From Leptodactylus fallax (taxonomy: Eukaryota; Chordata; Amphibia; Anura; Leptodactylidae): a stretch of 64,000 nt of DNA. The first letter of the stretch is position 1, and each line of letters starts with the position of its first letter. The notes beneath the pieces are model-generated. The model was not told the DNA's origin. It saw only the letters and a program-made list of their open reading frames with translations, and searched no databases. This document shows, in pieces, positions 42,840-53,809 of the stretch. Location: contig CAMRHE010000354.1 in the NCBI GenBank assembly GCA_947044405.1, forward strand, positions 186,001 to 250,000, written 5' to 3'. The position numbers were made by a program, and so were the translations under genes.

Positions 42840-45800
42840 ACCATTTATCTACTGCAGTACTGCAAGTCCGCTCAGCAGTGAGCATGCTCTGTGTCTTCTT
42901 TGGTATTCATGTCCAAAAAGTCCGAGCATGCCGAAATGGCTGATCGTGATGCGGTATCAGATCCATGAAGGCCATATTTTACAACTTACACAACTTAACA
43001 GATCTGCTGATAAAAACTTGGGTGTCAGGTACCGCAGGCATCTTTAGAGGTCTTATGGAGTCCAGCCTTTGAAGGGTCAGAATTTTGGCAGCAAGAATTG
43101 GACCTACTGAATATTAGGCAGGTGGTTTTAAAGGGGGTTTCCAAGATCTAATATTAATGACCAGTCTTTAGGGTAGGTTATTAATGTGAGATCAGTGGGG
43201 GTCTGATATGCAGAGCCGTTACCGAACAGCTGTTTCCTGCCCAATGTACAGTAGGGAACTGGAATCAGGATAAGTCATTAAAGGGATTGCCAAGGATTAA
43301 TATATTTATGGCCTATCCTTGGGGTACAGTTCAGCTGTACAGAGCTGTTTCAGGCACCTATTCTTTACACAGTTCAGGACTGGAAGCAGAAAGCTCTGTC
43401 CCCGTATGACCATTGGAGATGTTCTGACTCAGCTTGCCGTCTCAGTATGAACCTATCAAACTCATTCCGACCCTTATGCTTGCCTATTTTTTATGCTTCT
43501 ATCATGAAAGGTGGGAGTTAGTGGGAGCTGACTCCCACCCTACCACTATACAGGGAATAGAGCTTTCTGCTTCTGGCCTTCTTTTGTGTATAGGACGCCA
43601 TAAATGGCTCCATACAGCTGATCATGCAAGGACCATCTGTCAGCCACCCACCGATCATTTATTTATGGCCTCTCCTAGGGAAAGGTCATGAACAGATCAT
43701 GCCCAGTGACCCATGCAGAAATGTGTAGGGAGGAGAAAAGATGACTTGTGGCCATCACATGTTGTCAGGGGTGGACCCTGAGTTCACTGCCTCCAGCTTT
43801 GTGAGATATTACCTGTCATTGTGGTGTTAATGAGATGACAGCTGAGAAGTGATCTCTACAGAACAGGAAGTGTCATCCTCATTGCAAAGCTGAGTTGCAA
43901 CAAGATTTTAGGGTGATTTGCTTTTTAATATAGGCAATGAGAAGACAAATTATTAAAAAAAAAATTAAAAAAAGAATTTAACAAACAATAGGTTATTTTG
44001 TACAATCCCTTTAAAACATGCAAGTCTATTATTAAAGGACTCTTATACTATAATGAAATTGGGCCTTCTAGAAAAGATTTATGACAGTGCAGAATTTTTT
44101 TTATCAACATAGGGAGAATTTATCATATGTATGTCCCACTTTTGGTCCGTGTATGTGGGTGATTTTAAAGAAATGCACACCATATTTTTTATGTATGCAC
44201 ATGGTCTTGTGTTTTTTTTTCTCTCTTGCAGTTAATTCATTGACAGAAAAGTTGAAAGAAATAGAACATGCTGCAAAAAGTAAGAAAGTGATAATATATA
44301 GGGCAGATTTGTTACTTTGTTAGTGCACAGGGGGCGGGTCTTCAGCTCCCTGGAGCACTGCTCTTGCCACTTTTTACCCTAAATATGTCCATGGTCCACC
44401 AACAAATGAGAAAACTTGTTTGTTGGCTGATCACATCTTTTATGTTGACATTCAGACTAGGGCCTTGCACAACCATGTTGCTCTGCAACTCCTTTACCAC
44501 TGTAAATGAATGGAGTTGCAACGCGAGCTCCAGGGTGCTGCGACTGTGACTGTTGGAAAAAAAAATCAAGCACCTCTGTATTTTCTTGCAACTACAAGTC
44601 ACAGTCACTGCACCCACAGGGTTGAGGTACAACTCTATTCAGTTACATTGGTGGCAACAGAACAATGGTAGTTGCAGTCAAAGATACTGTGTAGCCTTAC
44701 AGAGGTATTCCCATCGCAAGGATCCTATCTAAACTGCTGGTTTATATCAAAAGAAGAGTTTTCCTAATTACATTGCTTTACAAATCCTGATTGTTTACCT
44801 GTTTTGTCAGATTATTCCTCCCCATGGTTTACAGAATGTTGCCTAGGTCTCCGTCCTGGTCTCTTATCTAGCAACAGCAAGGCACAAGTTGGCTGATGTT
44901 TCTCTCTGGAGGGGAGGGGGGCCAAGTTCTCCAGAGCGCTCCTTCTCTCACAGCTAAGTTAACTCCCACCTTTTACCCAGGAGCTATGTCAGCAATCAGG
45001 TCAGCTAATAATCTGATAAGGTCTCTGGGCTTGCTCATTGCCTGTTATCCCTGCATGTAAATGTAGAGATAACAGTGTGGAGTTCAGTTCAAGCATACTG
45101 TTCTGCCCTTGCAGCTAGGTAGTTTTGTGTCTTCTTGTCTGACCATCAACAATTCTGAATGATGATGATGGTGAGCTGCTGAATGAGTGGGATGGGAGAA
45201 CCCCCTTAGGGAGGACCTTTCATGTCCTCAGGCATTGGTGGTATTATATACCACTAGAAAGCAGACAGTGCATTGAATTCAGAGCACTGTCATCTTTGCC
45301 AGTATGAGCCCTAGTGCTTATTTTGGCATCAATATCCCTCCACTGTCAGAAGGGTGGGTTTAACAGCTCAGCGTTATCACTGGGTGGTAAGGAACGCCCC
45401 CTTGCCGTACTCTTCCATAACCTTGTACTGTCAGGGGAGTGTTCCTCACAACCGAGCAATGACGCAGAGCATGACGACCCACCCTTCTGACAGTGGAGGG
45501 ATATCTCTGGCACCCGGGTACATACAGTCAGCTTTCTTGCGGTATATAATACCGCCGATGTCAGAAGACATGAAAGGTCCTCTGTAAATCATCAATTGTC
45601 AACAGCACAACTCTCTATGTAAACAGGTGAAGTGCTGCCGGCACCAATTGAGCGCCAATTAACTCGCTAAGTTGTTGATCGGTGCTTCATATGGTCTGCC
45701 TGTGTGAAAACCATCATATTCCAAGTCATGACATTATTTTACTTTATTTCAGAGAAATTCACATGTGAGGCCGGTTGGTATCCGTTTGATGGCAAATGCT

Positions 45801-47718
45801 ACTTCTTTTCAAACTCCAACTCCAATTGGTTTAAAGCCAGGTCCATGTGTGTACAGAAGAACGCCGACTTAGTCGTAATAAACAATGAAAATGAACAGGT
45901 GAGATATAACGTAAAAATCTCCTTATCTATAATACTTGCTATTAAAGACTGCCGAACCTTGCGACATCCATTTTGAGAATAGGTTTGCCTGCCAGTTTCG
46001 TTCCGAGACTATCTTGTTCGGCCTAAACTGGAATTGCTTTCATTATATTCTGGGGTCTCTTCAGACTATAAAGTATAATAAGTGGAGGCCCAGGGGATGT
46101 GCGGACAAAAAAAAAAACTAAAAACTTGGATACTCCCCCTTCCTCAACTCTCCTGGGCATCTGGTCTTCTTTTCCGGTGTCTGGTCTTCAACGGCAATAT
46201 TCTCCGAGGTCAAACTGAGGATTGTGATTGGGCCTCAGCATGTTGGACGTGCCGAAATCCTGAAGTTAGCACATGACTGCTGAAGCCCAGTCATAGGCCT
46301 CAGTGGTGACCCCGGGATGCGTGACACCAGAGGAGGCCTCAGGAGAGGAGTGAAGATCGGACACCAATGAAGAAGACTGGATGACCCAGGAGAAGTGAGT
46401 GATGGTATTATTTGGTCTGTACTACTCCTGGGCCTCCACGTATTATACTCTGGGGTCTGAAGAGGCCCAGAGTATAACAACGATTTGCAAGTGGCGAACT
46501 CCGAAAATTTTTGAAGTTTTTGAAAAATTCGTAACAAATCCGGTTTATTCAATACTACTTTCTATAAAAGTATGATCCCACGTGCCATATCTTGTCCGTT
46601 TTTTTCCCATTTCAGTACTGCCAGTCAATACATTATAGTAAACAGGAGCAGAGGTAGAACATGCTAACGTGGTAGCCAAAGCAGGGGTTCCAGGTGCTTC
46701 ACCAATATTGTAAAGCATTCACATAATTGTAACTAGTTGCCCTGATTTTCCATTATCCACCCCCATCCTTTCACATGTGTACAGATGCAATACATTACAT
46801 GATTGGCTAGATGGGTATTAGAATTAGATTACTTTACGTATGGAGCTGTTATATGATCACTGTATGTGCAAGAAGAAATCGATGTAGCTGTTGTGTAACC
46901 CTGCATAAAAGGTAGCTCAGTCCTAGAGAAAGTGCGGTGGTATGGTGAAAAGGCATTTGGCCCTTCTGTCCAGCATGGCAAAGCCCAAAATTATAATGGG
47001 GGCCATTTGGATGATTGTTCTCTTCCATGTAAGCCCCTGTGTATATGGATATTATGTGAGCATTGTATAATACAAATTGTGAAGATATTTGTACCCAGAA
47101 CTTTCAACACTTTCCATAAAATCTTTGGGGAAATGTCTATTTTGATCCATTAACAAAGACAGTCATACGAGTAAGGTTTAACTTTTATTTTCCTTATCTG
47201 CTGTCCTAGAAATTTATCGGTGGAATAACACTAAACACGGTTTACTGGATTGGTCTATCTGACATCGAGGAGGAAGGAAACTGGACATGGGTCGATGGAA
47301 CAGACTACAAATCATCATATAAGTAAGCTTTCTGATCCCTGGACTATCAATGACTACTATCCTTAGAATAGGCCATCAATATACAATCACTTTAGTGGCC
47401 CCCATCAACCAGTAGAATGATGGGATCTCCAATCCCTTCGTTGTTTATATATCGACATATATCAACCCAATTGTGGTGCCATCTGGGCACATCCAGTGGC
47501 TTCCTCTCTCAGCCTGCCACACTGCTCCCCCAGGCTGTGGCCTCTGTGCCTGTAGGGTGCATTGACACTTTAAGAAACTCTAAATCTTGCAGTTTACTCC
47601 CAGCCAATCTCCTGCACCTATGGGATATTAAAGTTAGCTTCTTCCATAGGAATCTGTTATATGCAGCTTCTTAGTGTCAAAAAAAAAAAAACCACCCGGG
47701 GGGGGGGGGGAAAAAAAA

Positions 47719-47753
<35 letters not shown>

Positions 47754-48982
47754 CCCGGGGGGCCCCCCCCCCCCCCCCCCCGGGGGCCCCCCGCCCCCTT
47801 CTGCTACAATGTTTCTCCATACTTTACCTGTTTACCTGCTACCTGACCTTGGATCTATTTCTAGCACCTGATTTTGCACTGCCTGCCCTTTTCCTGATTA
47901 CTGTATTGAAACTGTGCCACCTGCCCTGACCTCAGCCTGGATTACTGTAATGAACAAGTTCTGTCTGCTCTGACCTCGAGTTATATCTTGACTATTCTCT
48001 TGCCTGAACCCTCTTGGGTTACTTGTCATGGAACTACTCCTAGAGGTAGAAGCCTGGTGGTTCCCTGCACCAAAGACCAAACCCACATGCAAAATCTTAA
48101 AGGGGTTGTCCTGGGTTAAGGTTTTTATGGCCTATCCTTTAGATAGGCTCTAAATACCTGATTGGTGTATGGTTGACTGTCTGCCCTCAGACCAATCAGC
48201 TGTATGGACCTGCTTTCAGCGCCAATACGTAGCCCCTGTATCTATAACAGCCAGTCACCATCACTGAAGCTCAGCTTTCATTGATGCACAGATTATTTGT
48301 CCAGGGATGTGGGGAAGGGATGGCACTACACTGATCTGTTATCTATGGTCTATTAAGGATTGGCCATAAAAACCTTAACATCGGACAACCCCTTTAGGGA
48401 TGAATACCAACTCAGGAGTAGCCCTTTGTCGATGCCCTTAGGAGTAAAGCAAAGCCAAACCAGTTAGGTAACACAGTGGGTTTACACCTGCTGTGAGTTA
48501 TAGCAATGAAGTCCGAAAGGACACATTTTGGATTACATCTGCCCTTTGTATGTGTATCTGGTTTTCGCTGCACCACCAAGTTGCTACCTCTAGGAGTAAG
48601 TTCCAGTATACATGACAAGTAACCCAGGTGAGTAGGGAGACAACAGTGCATAGCAGCAAGGGATCAGGCAAGAGAATAGTCAGGATACAGCCCGAGGTCA
48701 GGGCAGACAGTACCTACATTACATCAGGTTAATGGAGCCCTATGAATATGTTTGCCACACACTTAGAAATCTTTTCATGGTGTATAGGCCAACATAAGAT
48801 GCAGTGTGCACAAACTTAGCACTTTCGCAATGTCGTCTTCTTTTCATAGGTTCTGGAAGCCAAATGAGCCCAACAGTTACGGTGGTGAAGAAGACTGTGG
48901 TCAAATTGTGAAGGAAGCAAAATGGAATGACAGGACCTGCAATGACAACCACCCTTTTGCCATATGTGAGAAGAAATTGTGA
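36291..48982 (+). CDS. CTL-2: type II membrane C-type lectin receptor (7 exons, 209 aa)
   Basis: Inferred coding exons are 36291-36309, 38433-38540, 42602-42664, 44232-44279, 45753-45898, 47210-47322 and 48850-48982. The first six have exactly the sizes of CTL-1; the last is 6 nt longer. The protein has a cytoplasmic tail of about 17 residues, a transmembrane helix at about 18-40 and a stalk to about 80 with a sequon N-L-T at 61-63. The lectin domain spans 84-206 with cysteines 84, 95, 112, 182, 196, 205. W-I-G-L is at 141-144. The calcium-site-2 set is complete: E172-P-N174, E180, N192-D193, predicting mannose-type sugar binding. The stalk exon has heptad-like L/I spacing but is too short for a long coiled coil. 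It is a tandem paralogue of CTL-1, with start codon at the same place. No clear AATAAA was seen close after the stop. Confidence 0.87.
36413..37055 (+). repeat. Long (TATC)n microsatellite in intron 1 of CTL-2
   Basis: About 640 bp of TATC repeats interrupted by TCATATC and TCCTATC variants. It starts about 100 bp after the exon 1 donor, as in CTL-1 but more than three times as long. Confidence 0.95.
37062..37370 (+). mobile_element. CR1-like LINE RT fragment, degenerate
   Basis: Broken frames give [10 protein letters not shown], a Q-C-W-D-H block where Q-G-S-V-L-G-P is expected, and an [12 protein letters not shown] block near 37300. This is the conserved order of CR1-type RT. It abuts the microsatellite. 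Confidence 0.65.
37371..37780. other. Intron 1 of CTL-2, no exon seen
   Basis: Possible fragments of older MITEs; nothing firm. Confidence 0.4.
37781..38282. repeat. Fold-back MITE (TTAAAGGGGTATTCC)
   Basis: The left end TTAAAGGGGTATTCCATGAA is matched by the right end TTCATGGGAATACCCCTTTAA. Arms of more than 120 bp pair through TTAAACATTTTTGCAAATAT. Confidence 0.85.
38600..38633. repeat. (TA)n microsatellite
   Basis: Pure alternating TA, just inside intron 2 of CTL-2. Confidence 0.9.
38899..39034. repeat. Short fold-back MITE
   Basis: TTAAAGGGGTTGTTGAGGGA is opposed to CCCCGGACAACCCCTTTAA. Confidence 0.8.
39296..39655. repeat. Fold-back MITE (AGGTCC...GGACCT family), copy 3
   Basis: Arms of about 110 bp are inverse: GAGGACCTTTCACCAACTG left and GGCAGTTAAAGGTCCCC right. 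An inner pair TACTGTCAGGTGGGTGG and CCACCCACCTGACAGTA is nearly perfect. Intron 2 of CTL-2. Confidence 0.85.
39656..40186. other. Intron 2 of CTL-2, no exon seen
   Basis: Nothing recognisable. Confidence 0.4.
40187..40601. repeat. Fold-back MITE (TTAAAGGGGTTCCCCGGCC)
   Basis: The left end and the right-end block GGGGCTGAAAAAGTCCTTTA are imperfectly opposed. Inner CACTGATGACCTATACACAG and its inverse pair. Confidence 0.75.
40881..41283. repeat. MITE fragment (TTAAAGCGGTTGTCCGG)
   Basis: The left end is clear. The right terminal block is missing, but the inner GGCCATAAATACCTGACC and GATCATGTATTTATGG blocks are opposed. Confidence 0.6.
41458..41879. mobile_element. TA-flanked MITE (Tc1/mariner-type, tentative)
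   Basis: The ends CAGTAATACCTCGTACACTC and GAATGTACGAGGTATTACTG are inverted repeats, each flanked by TA. The centre holds a perfect 20-bp-arm hairpin (41691-41710 and 41715-41734, loop TTTA). No transposase. TA target and end sequence suggest a pogo/Tigger or Tc1/mariner origin. Confidence 0.75.
41880..42601. repeat. Intron 2 segment with MITE-like hairpin
   Basis: A perfect hairpin TGTATGACAGGC...GCCTGTCATACAT lies at about 42228-42261. The surrounding CCCCTTAAC and GTCGCCATATTCTGACAC blocks recur inverted near 50280-50330. No exon before 42602. Confidence 0.5.
42665..43125. other. Intron 3 of CTL-2, left part
   Basis: A long T run at about 42812-42838. No element recognised. Confidence 0.4.
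43126..43695. repeat. Cluster of TTTAAAGGGGG-type MITE pieces
   Basis: Two left-type ends (about 43128 and 43280) with 'taatgacc' and 'atggcctatcc' blocks. Termini are diverged or nested. Confidence 0.45.
44280..45209. other. Intron 4 of CTL-2, left part
   Basis: No exon or clear element recognised. Confidence 0.4.
45210..45584. repeat. Fold-back MITE (GAGGACCTTTCATGTC ends)
   Basis: The left end GAGGACCTTTCATGTCCTCA and right end AGACATGAAAGGTCCTC are inverted. Inner GTGGTATTATATACC and GGTATATAATACCGCC also pair. Intron 4 of CTL-2. Confidence 0.8.
45975..46560. repeat. Diverged copy of the hAT-type element family at 1892 and 5829
   Basis: Shares TCTGGGGTCT, GAGGCCCAG, GTGATTGGGCCTCAGC and AGAGTATAA blocks with those copies. 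Terminal repeats and target duplication were not identified. Intron 5 of CTL-2. Confidence 0.55.
46561..47209. other. Intron 5 of CTL-2, right part
   Basis: No element recognised before the exon at 47210. Confidence 0.4.
47680..47800. other. Homopolymer block, probable assembly artefact
   Basis: A run of A, then G, A, a very long G block, C, G, C, G and C blocks with almost no other base over about 115 bp. This does not resemble any genomic repeat and looks like a collapsed or miscalled consensus. Intron 6 of CTL-2. Confidence 0.7.
47801..48096. other. Intron 6 of CTL-2, no exon seen
   Basis: Contains GAACTACTCCTAGAGGTAG, whose inverse CTACCTCTAGGAGTAAGTTC occurs near 48583-48602. The pair may be remnants of one interrupted fold-back element around the MITE at 48097. 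Confidence 0.45.
48097..48395. repeat. Fold-back MITE (TTAAAGGGGTTGTCC family)
   Basis: TTAAAGGGGTTGTCCTGGGT is opposed to CATCGGACAACCCCTTTA. Inner AAGGTTTTTATGGCC and GGCCATAAAAACCTT pair perfectly. It sits within a possibly older fold-back element in intron 6 of CTL-2. Confidence 0.85.
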
Positions 48983-49229
48983 ACTTCCATTATCCTCATG
49001 GACTATCATTATACATATCTACACACATTAGAACCCAGAAGTCTGTATGACTATATCATTAAGTATATGTTCAACCTGATTCCTTCTATGCAGGTATAGT
49101 TTTAGAGTCTGGCAACCACAGTAGTTGGGAAAACTGGTAATAGAACGTGTAACTAAAATACATGTATATACCGAAGGAGAACTGCAGGGGTTAACAATTC
49201 AGAGTAATATTGACTGTAGTGGATCTCTG

Positions 49230-49687
49230 TTAGGGTATGTTCACACGGAGGTTTTTGCAGGCAGAAAAAATTAGCTTCAGGAATTAGGAAATGGTTTTGG
49301 GACGCATTTTTTGACCTGACGCGGTTTTCTGACGTGGTTTTTCGACGCGGATGTACGATGTAGTTTACACAACTTTTGGTGTGGGCCTAGGAACTCAGCT
49401 TCAAAAAACCGCGCCGCGATTTTGGACGGGGTTTTTGCAAAAACTGCGTTTAAAACCGCATCCAAAAACCGTGTCGCGTTTTTTCTGCCTCCCCTTGAAT
49501 TCCATTGGTTTTTCCAGGCAGAATCCACCTGAAGATAGGTCATGTAGCTTTTTTTCCCCGCTAGCGGAAAAAAACGTTAGAGGAAAAGAAACGCTACTGA
49601 CTCCCATTGAAATGAATGGGAGGCGTTTTTTCAGGCAGATTTTGAGGCGGATTCCACATCAAAAAACTCTGTGTGAACACAGCCTTA
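49230..49687. repeat. Fold-back MITE (TAGGGTATGTTCACAC ends)
   Basis: The left end TTAGGGTATGTTCACACGGA is opposed to GTGTGAACACAGCCTTA. The interior has many GCGGTTTT-type blocks. Confidence 0.75.
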
Positions 49688-50628
49688 GATATATAAGCCT
49701 GTAATGGTGGACGAGGGCTGTGAAACATTGCTGTACAGAACATGTTCATGTGAATAAACATGGGATCTTTCCATCTTGGGAGTGCGCCGATTCCTTCCAT
49801 TTATTGACCTTCCACCTGTTCTTGGGTTCCCCCTATCTTGAACCAGTACATTGCCTGGAGCAGCAGGGGCAAGAGAGTGAGGAGCGGTAAGTATTCGCAG
49901 CTATGCTCACAGCTTCTAAGTGGTTAAAGTGCATGAATTAAATGGTAACAGAAGTGGAGACTCAGCAGCAATGCCCCAAACAGAGTCCACAATGATCATG
50001 GGCATTAAAGGAGTTGTCCTGGATAACCTGTTTTTAGTAAGGAGGCCGGGGAAGGTGAAAACATTTTTTAAAAAAAATCCCATATTCATCTGTTCCCGAT
50101 GCTCCGATGTCTCCCGCCACGATCCGGTCATACTGTCCCCCCTGGGGTCTTGTCTTGTCCTCTCCGCACATGACTGATTGGCCTCAGTGGCCTAAGGAAA
50201 GGACATGGGACGTAGCTGGTGATGTACGGGATCGATGTCACGTACTCGCAACAACTGCGTACACAAAAATATAAGAAAGTTACGGTTGTCAGAATATGGC
50301 GACTTAAAGAAATCTTTTCAAAGTTTTGGATTTTTGAAAAGGTACCAAAACATAACGAAAACTATATAGAGTGCCAGGATTGTACCAACCCGTGGACTAT
50401 AGGTAACATGAGGACAGAGGCACCGTAAGAAAATGCGGATTTTCTCTAATTCCACCTCATGTATTGATTATTAAATTTTACCATTATGAAGTAAAAAATT
50501 GCCCTGCAAAACATAAGCCCCCAACCAACTGTAGGAACAGAAAAAAAATATAGGCAATAGCTTTTGGAAGGTGAGTGACAGAGAAGGGGCAAGGGGTTAA
50601 AAACCCTACAAACCTATATTACACATGT
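49688..50628. other. Intergenic, 3' side of CTL-2
   Basis: An AATAAA lies at about 49752, past the MITE; it could serve CTL-2 if transcription runs that far. A TTAAAGGAGTTGTCC MITE fragment begins at about 50005. No gene seen. Confidence 0.45.
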
Positions 50629-50701
50629 GCCCGGCTAGCTCAGTCGGTAGAGCATGAGACTCTTAATCTCAGGGTCGTGGGTTCGAGCCCCACGTTGGGC
50701 G
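50629..50701 (+). tRNA. tRNA-Lys (anticodon CTT)
   Basis: A 73-nt cloverleaf identical to 5573-5645. The 5' flank ACATGT is shared with the copy at 56400. TTTT follows 6 nt downstream. Confidence 0.97.
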
Positions 50702-50940
50702 ACTCGCTTTTAGACTAAGGTTCTTCAGTTTTCTTTATTTTCACCATCGGAAACGTTTTTATAAAATCGCCTGTTAAATGTTGAAAAGAAAAAGTCATCC
50801 ATGTACAAGGCAAATTTTTTAGGATTTGTAAAATTTCTGTGCACTAAAAGTGTTGATACATAATATAAGAAACAAAAGCAACAAGCGCCATTCAGAACGC
50901 AATGGAGTGGTCTCTCTGAACAGTGTGATCTCACACAGGA

Positions 50941-51013
50941 GTTTCTGTAGTGTAGTGGTTATCACGTTCGCCTCACACGCGAAAGGTCCCCGGTTCGAAA
51001 CCGGGCAGAAACA
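50941..51013 (+). tRNA. tRNA-Val (anticodon CAC)
   Basis: A 73-nt cloverleaf. The acceptor stem GTTTCTG pairs fully with CAGAAAC, with discriminator A. The anticodon loop is CTCACAC (CAC) and the B box is GGTTCGAAACC. Compared with the usual vertebrate gene, the sixth acceptor pair is T-A instead of C-G, a compensated change. TTTT follows 3 nt downstream. Confidence 0.96.
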
Positions 51014-51342
51014 TGTTTTGTTTTTTACTATTTATGAAATCATCGCTAGTCATAGATTTTCTTTTAGTTGCTATTAATCGGGGATTTAATGGATTGTGTA
51101 GTTTAGAAATCTTTTTAGAAATGTTTAGGGGGATTCAATTATATGTAGTGACATAGTAGCAGGGCTGACAATGCCAGACTCTCAGTGGACACCTACATTT
51201 CAGATAGTTAGATCGGTTTCAGTGCTTGTTTGTCTGCCTGTATAACAGACTTGGTGAAGTATTTAGTGATTTGCATACTAAGGAACAACTGTGCACCCTG
51301 AAGCCGGTACATATAGTGATGCTACGGTATATACATTTAGCT

Positions 51343-51414
51343 TCCCTGGTGGTCTAGTGGTTAGGATTCGGCGCTCTCACCGCCGCGGCCCGGGTTCGAT
51401 TCCCGGTCAGGGAA
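51343..51414 (+). tRNA. tRNA-Glu (anticodon CTC)
   Basis: A 72-nt cloverleaf. The acceptor stem TCCCTGG pairs with the CAGGGA end. The A box is TGGTCTAGTGG, the anticodon is CTC in GCTCTCACC, and the B box is GGTTCGATTCC. TTTT follows within about 10 nt. It matches the vertebrate tRNA-Glu(CTC) pattern throughout. Confidence 0.96.
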
Positions 51415-52126
51415 TTAACGTTTTATCTTTTTTTTTTTTTTTTTTTTTTTTCTATTATTTAATCTGACTTACTTTCATGATCATGGATTTGGCTGAATTT
51501 ATTACATTTCACATAAACGTTTAGCTACTCACTTAACAAGACAGCTGGAGCATTGTACCTAGGAGAACTTTCTGTACCATCAGTTTATTGTCTCTGACCT
51601 GCTGCAGAGAAGATGTGGCAAAATAGCTCTTTAATAAAAGCACCAGATCATTGGACACTTTCACTACTTATAAATTGTATTTGTATATATTTCTATTACA
51701 TAGCTTATGTTATTGTTTGCTGCTCTCAGCCACTTTTGTAAAACTGGCTGGGAAGGCTCTGTACATAAAAAATCTGAATCAGGACTAGTCCAGCAAGGCA
51801 CTTGATTAGTTACAGAACACTCCCTTTTAAACAAGTAGTCCGCTTGCAGTGGGGATTGTGTCCTGGTATACAATGGGTTAAACAATGTAGATCAAAGGTT
51901 ATACTTGGCAACTTAACAAAGGCAGTCACAGAGAGTGCTCAGCTTTCTCCAGCGCTACTCATATGGAATAAAAGGAGAGCAGGGCGCATGCTTGGCACAT
52001 GCTGCCCTGCATGCAGGTCCCTGCACTCATGCATGGCCGTGGGCGCCATGCTTACTGTAGAAGCTCAATGAGCAATTCCATCAGTTCTGGAGTTAATCTA
52101 GGGGGAGCCAGTGGTGAGCTACATTT
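51415..52126. other. Intergenic, no gene seen
   Basis: Starts with a T-rich tract after the tRNA-Glu. No recognisable element. Confidence 0.45.
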
Positions 52127-52404
52127 ATCACTATCAGAGGCGTAGCTAGGGTCTCAGCACAGGGGGGCGAAACACGTCTGAGTGGGCCCCCAACCCAATT
52201 ATGGGGATACCAAATTTATATATTTTTATTTATATTTTAACCCCTTAAAAAAAGGTCCAGGACCAAAACGTCACATGTCTTCTGCCAAACACCTAATAAA
52301 AGTCATTAATTAGCATCTGACGCAAGAGTGTGAAGTTCATTTTTACTAGTACATCAGGTTGAGACCCTACACATCATTTATGAAGTGCTGATGTTATCTT
52401 CTAG

Positions 52405-52584
52405 CAGAAAGTCCCCCTGAATCTTCCTTGTGAATGGAATACTAAGGCGCTTGTGTGGCTGATGCTCAATTTTCTTCTATGGGGCTTGCCAGAAATGCAG
52501 CCAGCCCCATAGAAGTGTATGGAGTGTCAGTCCCACAAGCGCATTAGTATTCCATTCATAAGGAAGATTCAGGGGGACTTTCTG
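52405..52584. repeat. Fold-back MITE
   Basis: The left arm CAGAAAGTCCCCCTGAATC and right arm GATTCAGGGGGACTTTCTG pair exactly, continuing through GAATGGAATACTAA and GTATTCCATTC. Confidence 0.9.
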
Positions 52585-52692
52585 TTCCCTCTTCTCCTGA
52601 TTACTGGAGTCTCAATGGTTGGACCCACTGCCATCTGACACTTATCTCATATCCTCAGAATAGGGGGATAAGCGTGTATAGTGGCACAACCC

Positions 52693-53809
52693 CCTTGCTG
52701 GAGTGGACCACCACCTCTCCAACTGGATCCTAGACTACCTCACAAATCGACCTCAATACGTGAGAGCCCAAGACTGTGTGTCAGGTACCGTGATCTGTAA
52801 TACGGGGGCACCTCAGGGTACGGTTCTCGCCCCTTTCCTCTTCACACTGTACACTGCAGATTTTAGGTGCAACTCATCTAGCTGCTACCTACAGAAGTAT
52901 TCTGACAACTCTGCAATAGTGGGTCTCATCACAGATGATGATGACAGGGAGTACAGAGAACTGAACCAGGATTTTGTGGACTGGTGCCACCGGAAACACC
53001 TGAAGATTAACGCGGGAAAGACCAAGGAGATGGTGGTGGACTTCCGCAAAGGCAGAAGCCATCCTAAACCAGTGGACATCCTGGGGACGGGCATCGAGAT
53101 TGTGAACACCTATAAGTACCTGGGTTTGCTCCTTAATAATAAGCTGGACTGGGCAGATCATATGGAGGCCCTGTACAGGAAGGGCCACAGCAGGCTCTAC
53201 CTGCTTAGGAAACTGAGAGCCTTTGGAATCCGGGGGGCACTTAGAACTTTCTTCAACTCGGTAGTGGCATCAGCCATCTTCTTTGGAGTGGCCTGCTGGG
53301 GGAGCAGTATATCAACCAGGGATAGGAATAAACTTGACAAGCTGATTAGAAAGGCCAGCTCTGTCCTGGGGAGCCCACTGGACCCAGGGCAGGTGGTGGG
53401 TGACAGAAGGATACTGTCCGTGGTGAGCTCCATGCAGGAGAAGAAGTCCCATCCCATGCATGAGACTGTGATCGCGCTGAGCAGTACTGTCAGTGACCGA
53501 CTGCTCCACCCTAGGTGTGAGAAGGAGCGCTATCGGAAGTCTTTCCTCCCCACCGCGGTTAGGCTGTACAACCAACACCGACCTAAGCGGAGATCATTAC
53601 ACACAGAGAACTGAAATATCTCTCTGCCTGTTAAATCCCCCCCCCCCCCCTCCTCTGCTACGTCCTATCTGTCTGTCTGCTATTAATGTAATGCCTCTCA
53701 CCTTGGAACATTCCTGTACATGTTGTATTTGTATTTGTATCTGCTTATCTTATCTTATCTTTGCTGCTGTAACACACTGAATTTCCCCATTGTGGGACTA
53801 TTAAAGGAC

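Noticed and set aside
47661..47871. Glycine/proline-rich frame
   Set aside because: Translation of the probable artefactual homopolymer block.
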